Shown here piece after piece: positions 10,761 to 21,835 of a stretch of 64,000 nucleotides of DNA; position 1 is the stretch's first letter; each line of letters begins with the position of its first letter. A program made the position numbers and the translations under genes. Source of the stretch: Hymenoscyphus infarciens. Lineage: Eukaryota > Ascomycota > Leotiomycetes > Helotiales > Helotiaceae. The notes beneath the pieces are model-generated. The model was not told where the DNA came from and ran no database searches. It saw only the letters and a list, made by a program, of their open reading frames with translations. Location: positions 1-64,000 of the forward strand of contig LLCB01000276.1 of the NCBI GenBank assembly GCA_001414345.1, in the 5' to 3' direction.

Positions 10761-11861
10761 CTAATATCCCCACAAATCCGATGACTTGTAAGACTTAACA
10801 GGGATGACTCTGCCAGTAGCGGTGTCTCTACCGTGAACAATTGTGTGGTTTCCAGATGCTGGAGGGTGTGCCGTTGCATTACCCCCCTTCATTGCCATTT
10901 TATCAAGGTCAAAGCAGGTAGTCGACAGCTCAGCAGAGCACAAGTTCCACCAGTGCTTGGTATCCATATCACAAAAGACTTTCTCAGCCACGGAAACAAA
11001 ATCAGGACCAATCGATGTCGCACTCTCGCACAGTTCCTTTGCGCTGTGTCCTTCATATTGGCTAACAACTAGATGACCCGGGCGGAGTTGCCTACCGCCT
11101 TGCTTAGGTTGACGAGTAGACATGATGGATCTGCGCTTGGATTTGTTGATCACCAAGCTTGTGTCGAGATCCGATCCATCGAGGTTGTATTTCAAAGGGG
11201 GGGAGAAGATTGGGATATTCGCATCTGGCACAATACCCGGGTAGAACTTCATTCTGGGATCGCTCTTGCAAAGAGTATCCAGATTATCATTATATTCATC
11301 TGATTGACCTGTCTGCGATGCCGTGAAATCCGGAAAGTGAATGCTGAAACCTTGGTATCGTAGACCGTTGGAATGGTCCTGATCGATCCAAACGCACTTT
11401 GGCTGATAATGGCCATCTCCAACGGTGAAATTGCTGGGATACCAATCGGCACCGCAAGTATAGCCCATATCTCCATACCATGCATATTGAGCACCATTTC
11501 CAGACGCATAAACGTATGAGATACAAATTGCGTCGGATTCCTGCGCAACAACACTGACATACTCGGGCTGTTTTGCGGACCCTTTTGGCTCGGTCTGGTC
11601 GTTACTGACAGAGTCTGACCAATCGTAATTCTGATCAAGATGGCCATTGGCGTTTCCCTTATACTGAGCAATTCTCGCGCCGCTGACGTCCCAGAAAGCT
11701 AGGTGTGGCACACTGCCCCCTGCATTGAAGTCACCCGTGGCAGATCCACCAATGCCGATGGAAAAGCTGGTAGATGCTCCTTCCTTTTTGGCCGCAAGCT
11801 CTGCCAGTGGAACGGCAATAGTTGCAATAAGACTCCCGGCATTGATGAGAAAATTGGCCAT
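10761..11861 (-). CDS. Uncharacterised 366-residue protein
   Basis: A single open frame of 366 residues. Residues 3-22 are hydrophobic and may act as a signal or anchor. The body is rich in Gly, Ser, Asp and aromatic residues (for example DAICISYVYASGNGAQYAWY near residue 109) with scattered Cys; a basic stretch (KSKRRS) near 244-249 separates it from a C-terminal third with several Cys. I do not recognise the family. The start is the first ATG of the frame, with a long intergenic region upstream. It could be a secreted or surface protein; that is inference from composition only. Confidence 0.8.
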   Translation of the reverse strand: MANFLINAGSLIATIAVPLAELAAKKEGASTSFSIGIGGSATGDFNAGGSVPHLAFWDVSGARIAQYKGNANGHLDQNYDWSDSVSNDQTEPKGSAKQPEYVSVVAQESDAICISYVYASGNGAQYAWYGDMGYTCGADWYPSNFTVGDGHYQPKCVWIDQDHSNGLRYQGFSIHFPDFTASQTGQSDEYNDNLDTLCKSDPRMKFYPGIVPDANIPIFSPPLKYNLDGSDLDTSLVINKSKRRSIMSTRQPKQGGRQLRPGHLVVSQYEGHSAKELCESATSIGPDFVSVAEKVFCDMDTKHWWNLCSAELSTTCFDLDKMAMKGGNATAHPPASGNHTIVHGRDTATGRVIPVKSYKSSDLWGY

Positions 11862-13012
11862 TTCGTCGAGTTTTCAATGGAAAGGGAATGTGAGGTATGC
11901 GTTGGACGGAAAAGAAGGTTTTGTATGAAATCAGTGATGCGGAGTTATGTATAAGAGAGTGTTGTAAGGAAAGAGTTGAGGATGAAAGATGGTTATTGTA
12001 CTGTATTGGATGCAAAGTTGAAGATCGGAAGAGAGGGCTGTGGGATTGATGAAGATGATTGTGGTAATGACGGGAAATCACGCAAACTTAAATAATTTTT
12101 GAATAGAATGATGAATCTGAAAAGTCTTCAAGTCCACAAAGGATGAGTTCAAGATAGTACGTACAGGCGTCAGCCTTAGCCGCAGTCCAATCCCCTTCTG
12201 GGTTCATACAAATTAGTATGCTACCACATCTGAAGGATTCTTGAGCGCGAAGCGAGTTTTTGAAGAGCGCGATACAAAATTCACGGATGGAACACTTTTA
12301 GTGGACTTTTAGTGGACTTTTGCAAAAGAAGTTTGCCGCGACTCGTTCATTCTTTGAGAATGCGACCTCGCTTAGCTCAAAATTGTACGTGAAACTAGGC
12401 GCAGACGCAGGTAAAGCGCGGTACAATTTAATATGAAACCTGTTGGTGGCCAAATGTTGGTGGCCAATTGCGCCTCAACGCTTAGTACTGTCCATTCGCA
12501 GACCATTTTTTACGAAATCTGCATCCTTCGTGGTGTTCGGTATACACTTTCCGTGTATCTTATAGGACGGTTCATGAAGAGGTGGTTCGTGACGGTATTT
12601 TTGATCACGTTTGTTGGCGGCTAATTCTTTTGATAAAACGGAAGTGTTTAGCATTGCTTATTCGTGATAAGCTACCCCACCTTCCTTCAGGATTTAGCGT
12701 GGCTGAAATACAACAAAGTATACAACTATTGTATTAACAAGAAATAAAGGAATGTTGACTGTATTTCCTCCTCTATTTTTGGTGTAAAATCTTTTCATAG
12801 AATCTTTCCTTCTTTGGGGTCGCAAAATTAAGGAACAGTGTTTTATATCTTGAGCATTAAAGGTCCTTGATCTGTCTACTATTCTCTCCATCACCACACT
12901 CGGCACCTTTCACTGCTCTCATCTCATTCTTCCTATCTTTCTATGATCTAAATTTTCATTCACTCAAACACTTCTCACTTTTACAGCCTTTCACTTGTTG
13001 CTTTAAAAAACC
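11862..13012. other. Intergenic region between divergent genes
   Basis: It holds the upstream regions of the 366-residue protein (minus) and the secreted protein (plus). CT-rich leader sequence precedes the plus-strand start at 12900-13010, typical of fungal promoters. A short direct repeat (TTTTAGTGGAC twice) lies near 12296-12317. No gene was seen. Confidence 0.5.
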
Positions 13013-14046
13013 ATGCGTTTCTCACTAGCAACTATTGCCCTCGTTGGGAACGCCCTGTTCTCCGTTAACGGCGCCCCTACCAGTCTAGCTCAACGCGAGG
13101 CACAATTGGTCAGTTGCCGAAAACTTCCTTCTTTTGGCCTTTATTATTCCACAAGATGCACTGAACTAACCTGGAACTACACAGGATATCCCAAATGGTC
13201 TTTCTGGGAGAGCCTTTGTGCCCCCTAAAATTCCCCACCCAGAGCCAGAGCCAATACCTGGACCAAAGCCGGTACCGAAGCCAATAGAACCTGTTCCTGT
13301 CACACCGAAACCAATAGACCCAGTTACTGGAGGACCATCAACAAAGCCAGCGGAGGAGTTGGATCCGGTATGTTTAACAATATCTGTCAACTAAAGACGT
13401 AATTCAGAATAGCAAGCACTAATGATTGGCGGTCACCTTAAAGGCCATTCCTAAGACATACGACCCCAAACCAGTCCCCGACTTTGGAACGACACCAGGA
13501 GCATTTCCATATAGGAGCGTCGAAGCTGATAGAGGGGTTGACCCGAAATGGGGAATAGCGTACGAAGTCAGAAGCAGCAAAGATGGATACGACGGTGGCA
13601 GTGGGTATGTAGACAAAATCGCCGTCAACAAAGATACAGGCACCGTCTCCATCTTTGAAGCCTACAACAAAAATGATCAGCCACCACTTGGCCAGAAGCT
13701 CTTTCTCAGCGATATCATGATGAGCGTTTTTAAGCAAACGGGAAAGAACCCCACTGACCTGAAGGCGGTTCATGTCGACACGGTTATAAACGAAGAAAGC
13801 GACGACTTATTTGAAGACATCTTCGAGGCGTTGGGAAAAAATCGGCGGGAGGAATCAGTGACCTTCCAATCCTCGGCAACAGGCAGCGAGAAAGACAACT
13901 TCAACAAAATTGCTGGTTCCCCATTCGGTCTGGCAATTGATAGGGCAAATCAACAGTTTAGTACTGGGAAGACTGTTCAATCATATACACTTTCGCCCAA
14001 CGAAGAGATCAGTTCGTACAATGACTTGGATGTCGTGCTAGGCTAG
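13013..14046 (+). CDS. Secreted protein with Pro-rich linker, unknown function
   Basis: Three exons: 13013-13108, 13185-13367 and 13444-14046, with two 76-bp introns, both phase 0. The first intron has an ACTAAC branch site. The spliced product is 293 residues. Residues 1-20 are a clear signal peptide (MRFSLATIALVGNALFSVNG, cleavage before APT). Residues about 45-90 are a low-complexity linker with many KP/EP pairs, followed by a globular region of about 200 residues with few Cys. Without splicing the frame stops at 13226, so the exon model is needed. It is probably an extracellular protein; no enzyme motif was recognised. Confidence 0.8.
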
Positions 14047-14306
14047 AATGTGGATATTCGGCTGGTGATGAGTTGAGGAGGTGTGTCTAGCGATGAATTT
14101 GGTTAGAACTTGTGCTGTTTTTAGGAGGGGATATGATTTTTTTGCTTTCTTTGGAGTTTTGTATATCGATTTAGATCTTGAATAGAAGTACTGCGCTATT
14201 TTAAGCTTCGCGGAGATTTGCACCGCCCCAGGGCCCCAGGGGCTTACATACAGGTCTATTTTTGCCGGGCGCATCATCCCGACCACCTACATATAAGTTC
14301 CGTGCC

Positions 14307-15838
14307 ATGCCCTCCAAACCCAATTGCAATCCAACTCTACATCAACAGCAAACCTTTACGAAGATGATGCTCCAAGATCTTCCGGACGAGCTCTTTCAAG
14401 AGATCTTGGTTCAGGCAATCATCGCCCGCGGAGTTAAGAGAAGCCTAAGACTGAGGCTTGTATGCCGTAAGTTAACTTCATTCCTACTCAAACTATACGT
14501 CCTGCGATTAATCGCTGCGCCTAGAGCTATTCTCGAACAGAATTCTACCTGCCCTATTTGAATCACGACTCTTGGATGACTTTTATGTCCCCGCCATTGT
14601 GTCGGACTGGTATATCCAAAAAGACTATGGCGCCAGCGCCTTCTGGCACTCCTACCTCGTGTACAGAGTTCAAAATGAGACGAGCACTGGCCAGCGACAC
14701 TTTCTCGACATCCGCCGAGTCTCGGAGGAGATATGTGAACAAGGTACCGCCCAGCGTGACCTCACGACTACTATAGAGGCGCTCTGTTGGCCTGCCTTGC
14801 AAGACGCAATGTGGCATTCTTATCCCAGAGGAGCAATAACCAAGGAGCCGTCAAGTCCCGGACTGGACCTCTTATGTGCTGCAGCATATTTAAATGTGAT
14901 CCCTCTCGCTAAACGTTTACTCCAAGAAGGTCATCGACCTACGAGCGTGAGCCATATTTTTTCCTTCTCGCCCATGGGTCTTTCTGCTTGGGCGGGGAAC
15001 GCTGAGATGATGCAATTATTCCAAGAGAAATTGCCCGAATGGGATGAGAATGGGATGCGGGATTCGCTTATGGGAGTTGCTATTCGTGGAGATATCATGT
15101 TGGCACGTCTTGCTATATATCCTCCCTCACGTGCAACGCCAGATAGCACGGATGTTGCAGGGCAACAGTTTGGAAAGCTTGAGCGTGAGGTTGGCATGGG
15201 AATGAGCCACGCTCAGCGGTCCACGAGGAATGTCGAATTATACCAATACTTCGAAGGTTTCTTCGCAAAGCCCGACGATTTAAGCCGCACCATGGTGAAG
15301 AATGCTCTGATAGGAAATCTCAAAATGGTGCGTTATCTCCTCGATGCAGGCGCAGATGTTCGGGGTACAATGGGTCGTTGGGGAAATCCACTATGCGTGA
15401 GTGATCCTTCAGTTCTCCCAGATCATCGCTTCTTCAACTTTTCGCACAATCGGAAACTGATTCCGGAATTTTGGTGTATAGTGTGCGTGCCGCGGGTGCC
15501 ATGAAGATATTGTCGACCTCCTGCTTGAGAGAGGAGCCGACCCGAACTACTGCGGCGATGGGGTGAGAGTACAGGGTCGGAACCCTATTTGGACCGCAGC
15601 GCAAGCAGGTAGTTTGGTTATTGTTCGTAAGCTGATCGACCATGGTGGTCATTTGAGCCTTCCAAAGTACGGCGAATTAATTATGAAAGCGGCGGTGCTC
15701 ACCGAAAATACGGCAATAGTGAAGTTGTTGCTGGATCTAGGTGTGGGTCCAGGAAAAAATGAAGAAGTGGCAAGGTCTCGAGGTCTTGACTCGATGGTAG
15801 AGATGCTGCAGGTGGGTACGTGTAGCATGAAAGAATAG
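14307..15838 (+). CDS. F-box protein with C-terminal ankyrin repeats
   Basis: Three exons: 14307-14466, 14525-15396 and 15482-15838 (introns of 58 and 85 bp). Total is 462 residues. Residues about 20-56 form an F-box-like segment (LQDLPDELFQEILVQ ... LRLVCQLF, completed across intron 1). Ankyrin-type units follow in the C-terminal half: MVRYLLDAGADV, GNPLCCACRGCHEDIVDLL ending in LERGADPN (joined across intron 2), and IVKLLLDLGV. F-box proteins act as substrate adaptors of SCF ubiquitin ligases; the ankyrin part would be the substrate-binding end. The start ATG at 14307 is the first in frame. Confidence 0.8.
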
Positions 15839-16490
15839 GCGTGATATAAGGAAGGCAAAGAGAGAGAGGAGGGTTTGAAGAGTTGGTTGGTTGATGAAAA
15901 TGAAAATATGTTTGGTCCTAGATTGATTTTCGCAACTTTATCATCGCGGATATTGTGAAACTTCTTTCTTCAGTTGGTTCTCCCTTGTAATCCAAGTCTT
16001 TTTTTCGGAGTTCGGGTTCTTTATAGAATCAAGACCAGCAAGTCGTTCCCCAATGTTCTCGACCATCCGCAATATAAGCTCTTCTTTATTAACTACCGCG
16101 TCGCTGTTCGGACTTTCGAACGGCCTTGACAGTGCCCGAAAACTTATTCGTTTTTGTGTTCGAAGAGTCGGAAACTTGAGACATATTATCACGACTGACT
16201 TGGTAAATAGTAAGAAAGTTGTCATAATAGTTGAAGTTCAGCGATAGTTATGGCAACGCAGATCCCATACATAGTGGCCAAAAATTCCATTAACCAGTCC
16301 AAGAGCCAGTTGTTATTACCCGTCCACCGCTTGCCGCAACGTCCAAGAGAGCATGTCGTACATGAATTGAAACAGAGAATCTGGAAGAAGGAAAATAATC
16401 GACCACCGAACTCTCTACCGAAATCGATTTACTCGAAATAAAGATCTTGCACAAGTTTCCGAAAATAATCGAAAAGTTAAATGAAACAGT
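15839..16490. other. Intergenic, nothing identified
   Basis: Only short unsupported frames on both strands. It ends at the TIR element at 16493. Confidence 0.5.
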
Positions 16491-16492
16491 TA

Positions 16493-17190
16493 CGGCATCC
16501 TGAATCTACAAAAGTCCAAAAACGACTAAATCGCAAATCGCAAATCGTAAATCACAAAATGTTACTTTCTATAAGTAAAAAAGAGAATAATTAAATTCCC
16601 TCTCTATCTTTCTCCTCTCTCCCCCCTCCCCCCTCTCTCTATATTAAGACTAGGCAGTCTTAACTATAGCAACTAGCTAATCAAAGAATAGAGAGAGATA
16701 ATCAGTATCACGTATATAGTAGTAACATCGCTCCCTCGCTATCGTCTCCTTACTATCGTATTCCTCTTATTGTTTCTAGATAAATAAGAGAGTGAGAGAG
16801 AGCGGGAGGGAGGGAGTGAGAGGAAGAGGGGGAGGGCATGTTTACTACTTTAGCTAAACTCCCCTTACCCACGCTAGGACAAACTTTCCCCTAAAATGTT
16901 TGCTTACTCTCTCACCTCCTAACTCCCTCACTCTCTCACTCTCTCACTCTATCACTCCCTCACCCCCCCTCTCCTATAGTCTCACCTACATTCTCACCTA
17001 TACTTTCTCAGTATACGTATTATATAAAAGAATAGAATAAGGAGCAAGAGTGTAAGTAAATAGCATAATGTAATTTATAATTAGCTATAGCTCTTAGAGG
17101 CCTTAGTTAATCTAGCTACAAACACTTAGCTTTTGCGATTTGCGATTTGCGATTTAGTCGTTTTTGGACTTTTGTACTTTCAGAATGCCC
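16493..17190. mobile_element. Non-autonomous TIR element, copy A (MITE-like)
   Basis: It begins CGGCATCCTGAATCTACAAA and ends with the near-exact reverse complement (about 54 bp matched: AAAGTCCAAAAACGACTAAA then AATCGCAAATCG words). TA flanks both ends (16491-16492 and 17191-17192), the target duplication of Tc1/mariner-type elements. Subterminal direct repeats of AAATCGC make up the inner part of each TIR. The interior is CT/GA-rich and has no open frame, so any transposase must act in trans. Confidence 0.8.
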
Positions 17191-17195
17191 TAATA

Positions 17196-17936
17196 GAGCG
17201 TCCTGGATACACCAAAAAGTCGGAATCGACTAAATCGCAAATCGCAAATCGTAAATCGCGTAAATCGTAAATCGTAAATTACAAAGTCGAGCTAAAGTAG
17301 AACTTAATAATTATATTATCTAAGCCCTTTATTAAAAAAGGGTAGGAGAGCATTTTGCTACTTCTTAGTCTCCCTCTCTCGCTGCTCTTTCCTTCTTTAG
17401 TATATTATATAAATATAAAAGTATAGAAGAGAGGGAGAGAGGGAGAGAGGGAGAGAGGAGGCGAGGGGGCAAGAGGGCGAGAGAGCGAGCAAACATTTCA
17501 GTCGAAAGTTTTTCCTAGCGTAGGTAAGAGGAGTTTAGCAAAAGTAGTAAACAATCCCCTCCCCCCCTCTCTCTCTCTCCCTCTCTTTCTTATTTATCTA
17601 GAAATAATAAGAAGAATACGATATAATAGTAAGAGGACGATAGTAAGGGGGCGATAGTAAGAGGGCGATAGTAAGAGGGCGATAGTAAGAGGGTAATATT
17701 ACTACTATATACATAATATATATTTTATTTTCCCTCTCTATTCTCTAATTAGCTAGTTACTATAGTTAAGACTATCTAATCTAAATATAGAGAGAGGGGG
17801 GGGGGAGAAGGAGAGAGAGGGGTAATTTAAATTAGAAATTATTCTCTTTTATACTTATAGAAAGTAACATTTTACGATTTACGATTTCCTATTTACGATT
17901 TAGTCAATCCGACTTTTTAGTACATTCAGGATGCCG
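17196..17936. mobile_element. Non-autonomous TIR element, copy B, inverted relative to copy A
   Basis: The reverse complement of 17196-17936 follows copy A along its whole length (shared blocks include GTTACTTTCTATAAGTA, AACTAGCTAAT, TTTCTAGATAAATAAGA, TTACTACTTT and ACGCTAGGA). Its own TIRs start GCGTCCTGGATAC / GGCATCCTGAATG. TA flanks both ends (17194-17195 and 17937-17938). It is longer than copy A partly because of a 14-bp minisatellite at 17626-17695. A and B lie 3-5 bp apart, forming one 1.4 kb inverted repeat. Confidence 0.8.
17626..17695. repeat. 14-bp minisatellite, five units
   Basis: Units of ATAGTAAGAGGGCG with single-base variants, five in a row, inside TIR element copy B. Copy A has only about two diverged units at the matching place. 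Confidence 0.9.
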
Positions 17937-18005
17937 TACCTAACAGTATCGTATAAGATATATTTCAAAGACTCTTCCACACCCAGACTAGAAGAGTTTT
18001 TCGAC

Positions 18006-19071
18006 TCACTTATACTCTGCAACAACCCCATTGACAACATCTTTAATATCCAACTTCTCCAACCCAAGCAACCCGGCAGAATTGTCCTTATCAAGGAGTG
18101 CTTTCCCAGCCCCATCCGCAAGTAGATACTTTTGCAAATGTCCAACATAAGCACCCATATTCGTCAGGTCAATTTCCTCATCCTCATTCTTTACCAAATC
18201 GGCGCCCTTGACACGCGTGACTTTGAATTTGCCCAAGGAATCTTCGAGTATTTTAAGAAGTTCATTTTGACAGGGGTTGAAGGATGCTACTTGGAGATAT
18301 CGATTTGCCGTTTCTTCTGGTTTTGAAAGGACTCCCGCGACGGCTTGACCGATTTGAGTCATGGTTGAGGCTGAATAGCGTTCATTTCCGGAGTCCACTA
18401 TCAGTGCGGTTTTTTCTCGCAGGTTGAAGCCCAGGAATGCTCTTTGGAGGGACTAGATTTTTGGTCAGTGTTTCCTTCCATTGGGTGGGACGCTCCCGTC
18501 ATGGATTTTCAAGAAGGAATCAACTCAGATTCCTTTGATGATTATGAAAACAAGAAAACACACCCATTCAAAGAATGATCCAGTAGCCAACCCGGTCCAC
18601 GAGAACCACCCATATTTCTCAGATAGTTCAATTAAATAATCAATAAAATCGACCTTCTCCTTGAACAACACCGCAAGCTTCGATACACCAAGTTTTCTCG
18701 TATTCATCCCATATTCTGAGGGGATGAACCTCTGAACATGGGCGGCGATACTTGCATCAATGATTGCTCTCTGGGCACCGGCAGCAGTGTGGGTGAGCGC
18801 AGACACGACGGCATCTTCGCCTGTCAATGCGTCGATGAGTTCCTTGGTTGAGGAGAGATCGAAACGCCGAACAGTTACGTTGGTGGGAAATATGGCTGTG
18901 GATTCAGGCCTTGCTACGACGCTTACTTGGAAACCAGATGCTAAGAGAGCGGCGACGATTGGTGTTCCTGCACTACCTGATGCCTGGGATTGTGTTAGTT
19001 TTGTGGTAGGTACGTGGGGTAATTGAGGCCGAAGTTACACCAAAAACAGTCACTTTCTTGATGATCGACAT
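18006..19071 (-). CDS. NmrA/isoflavone-reductase-like NAD(P)-binding protein
   Basis: Three exons: 19071-19039, 18983-18564 and 18452-18006 (introns of 55 and 111 bp, both phase 0). The product is 299 residues. Splicing exon 1 to exon 2 rebuilds the Rossmann nucleotide loop KVTVFGASGSAGTPIVAALL (GxxGxxG with G11, G14, G17). RFIPSEYGMN (near residue 99) and the junction FFEW-SLQRAFLGFN are typical of the isoflavone-reductase branch of the NmrA family. These proteins are cytosolic reductases or NADP(H)-sensing regulators acting on small aromatic substrates. Its own substrate cannot be told. Its stop lies only about 70 bp from TIR element B. Confidence 0.88.
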
Positions 19072-19826
19072 GGTGATGCTTTTTGGTTTGTTAGAAAGGT
19101 TGATGAAAAGGTATTTTGACAAGCAAAGAATGAAGAAGAAGAAAATCAAGAATTAAGTAGCCTTTCCTTCATTCTTTATATCCAGGTCGTTACTAATCGA
19201 CATTTCATCCCTCCACGAACACTACCCCATGGGAAAATGCTTTGAAATCTGGAGCGGGGAAGGCTTTTTTGATATTCCGGTGGGATGATGCTATTATTTC
19301 GCAAATTTCTATACAACCTGGCGTTCCGCGGTGAGAAGAAACGGGTTTTAGGGTCGTAAAACCTCCTCCGTCACCGACGGACTAAGAACACTTTCATGTA
19401 AAGAATTAATCAAGTTAGTACGACTATCAGTAATCAGGTTCTCGTTTATTTTACTATCAAGTGATATACTTCCTGGACAGTTAGACCGTGCAAGGCGGTG
19501 GGGTTCTCGTTGCTTAGAAATCATGTCGAAACTTCACGAGGAGGGTTTTTTTTGGAAATGCGGCACAGGGAGCCGATCCAGCATACTCTTTTAGTGTCAC
19601 AAATCAACAATGAGAAGAGCTGTAAAAACAGTGGAAAAGTAAAAGGGTTGGACTGCAGCACGAACTTGGGTGCTCGGTGAGGTGATGAGTTAAGCACAGC
19701 CACAGTAGGCGTCTATACACTGCCACAACAGAAAAACATGGTGAGAAAACATCACTTTGGTTTCTCTTCTACCATACACTCGCATTTCTTTTCATAGTGA
19801 ATGTTTATAGCAGAATAGTCCCAAAG
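19072..19826. other. Intergenic, upstream regions of divergent genes
   Basis: No coding evidence. It holds the promoter of the NmrA-like gene and the start of the HET relic. Confidence 0.5.
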
Positions 19827-21214
19827 ATGAGTCTCGAAAAACTACCAATCTACCACTATCCAGAACTGATGGCTATCAAATCCTCTAACGTGGTTCGCTT
19901 ATTTATTCTCGCGCCGGCTCCCACATCAAGCAACAAGGAAATCATTCTAGGGAAACTGGTCACAGCAGACCCAGCGACCATCGATACGAGGCATTCTCTT
20001 ATGAGTTGGTCAATCGAAAATCACCATGGGTATCGTGATAAACCTAAATGGAAGTCCAACTCGGCTGGGGATTCGAGAAAATCTTTGGCAAGCTCTATTT
20101 CACTTACGGCAAAAGAAAGAACGCAAAAGAAAGAACGACTCCTATGGATCGATGCGGTTTGTATTCACCGGGAACATGTAATGAAGCGACACCGCCAGGT
20201 CTCGCTGATGGGAGACATTTACAGCATGGCATTCATGGTCTTGGTCTGGCTGGGCAACGGACTTGATGTAAAGTCCGCGGAAGCAGCAGTCAGAAGCCTG
20301 GAGCCTTTTCTTCCCGTTTATTAAAGAATCTGATATTGTTAAATTACCAAATTCCGATACCGAAAATGTGCTAAAGTTTTAGGAACCACTCACTCCCTAC
20401 CTTTGTAGGTCTCAGCTACTGGCAAAGGATGTGAACTGTGCCTGTGATTTTTCTCGCGAGGAAACCCACAATTTTTTACGGACTTAATATCTCTTAACGA
20501 ATTTTAATGTAAGCTTGAGTAAAAGGATGGGTGATGCTCTCAACGTGGCGCGACCTTTCTTTTTCCCACATGCACGACGAAACTACCAACGGGGTCGGTA
20601 TCGAATTGGCTACTCCACAACAAGGCTCGCCTGCGAATACATCATCCGATATATGTCGCGTCATGATTCTCAACAGTCCTTTATATCACAACAAGAGCTA
20701 GAAGATTTCAAAGCCGCCTTCTCTGCCCAAGAGAACCACACGGTAGGCAAATATTTATTACTTGAAGTAAGGCATGAAAGTGTATCATCTGTAGGGCCCC
20801 AACTGAGGTGGATCCATCATAATGCTGTATGAGCAACATGGATTTCAACCGTCTTTTGTCCCTCCAAAAATCTTGAACTATACAACGAAGCAATGGGGAT
20901 TGTGCGGAGAATTTGTTGGTCCTCGCGAAAGCACAGGAATAAGGACAAGACTAAGAGAATTCAGGAAGGAGATGGAGTACATTTCGAACTCGAGTGTGTA
21001 TTCAACAACAGAGTCTGACTCCGACGCTGAAAAATTCGAAAAGCTTCTTGAGCAGGAACCTAAGGAAATATTCATAGTAGATCAGTCTGATTTATTACGA
21101 GAGTGCAAGTATTACCCCAGCGAAAAACATAAGTTTTCACAATCTAAGACTTGTATTCTTGAAACTTCTGGGGAAATTGGGACTACGGCTGCTGCGGTCC
21201 AGGTGGGTGATTAG
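19827..21214 (+). pseudogene. Heterokaryon-incompatibility (HET) domain protein, inactivated
   Basis: The frame from 19827 gives HET landmarks: LPIYHYPEL, then LLWIDAVCIHREH with RQVSLMGDIYSMAFMVLVWLG (about 20140-20260), then stops near 20322. Further on, SYWQRM-stop-TVPVIFLARKPTIFYG (20414-20485) is the HET block YWxRxWxxQEixLA with Trp turned to TGA at 20432. A C-terminal part (20515-21214, two frames) ends in AAAVQVGD, like the usual HET tail. The YxALSYxWG box near the start is unrecognisable. HET proteins drive non-self recognition and cell death in fungi. This copy has at least two stops and a frame change, so it is a relic. Confidence 0.8.
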
Positions 21215-21835
21215 GTTTGTAGGTTCAAATTCGGACAAAGCAAGTGCGGCTTCATAGAATGTGTGTTTCGATGTAAAGGGTACTTTCAATACGAATCTTA
21301 ATACTGGAGGAGTATTATCTATGTATTGTCAGGGGTTGGAATTTGCTATGATGTTTTCCTGGGGCTACAACGCTGACCTCAACGCCAATGGAGTGATGAT
21401 GATGTTCGATTGGAAACATATATTGAGGGGTATCCTCTGACTCCAATCACACATCGCAGAATTTGCAATGTCAGGTTGTAACGTAAAGGAAAGTAGCGAG
21501 TTGAAGAGTTCGACCTTGGTTGGCTTAAAAATAAAACGACGATAGTCTTGACACGAATGGCTGTTGCTTCATGAAGACCATTATAAGCGAGCACTTCATC
21601 GTTCTTACCCTATAAGTAATCGGTGTGAAGCTACCGCAATTTCTTATGACACTCATCATTCGTGTGAATGCACCGAAGGTAACAGCACGGATGGAAGCAA
21701 GGGAACCGGCATGCTTCTTTACAAACCCTGCATCGCATTGAGTTGTCATAAACAAGTCGCGCATAAGAATATCCAAGTCTAACAATCCACTTTTTTATTA
21801 TTATTGCAAGAACGACTCAACAACTACACGCCTAC
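21215..21835. other. Intergenic, nothing identified
   Basis: Short overlapping frames on both strands only; no motif. Confidence 0.5.

Noticed and set aside
21215..21260. Possible tRNA T-arm (GGTTCAAATTC)
   Set aside because: No acceptor stem or anticodon arm could be folded around it.
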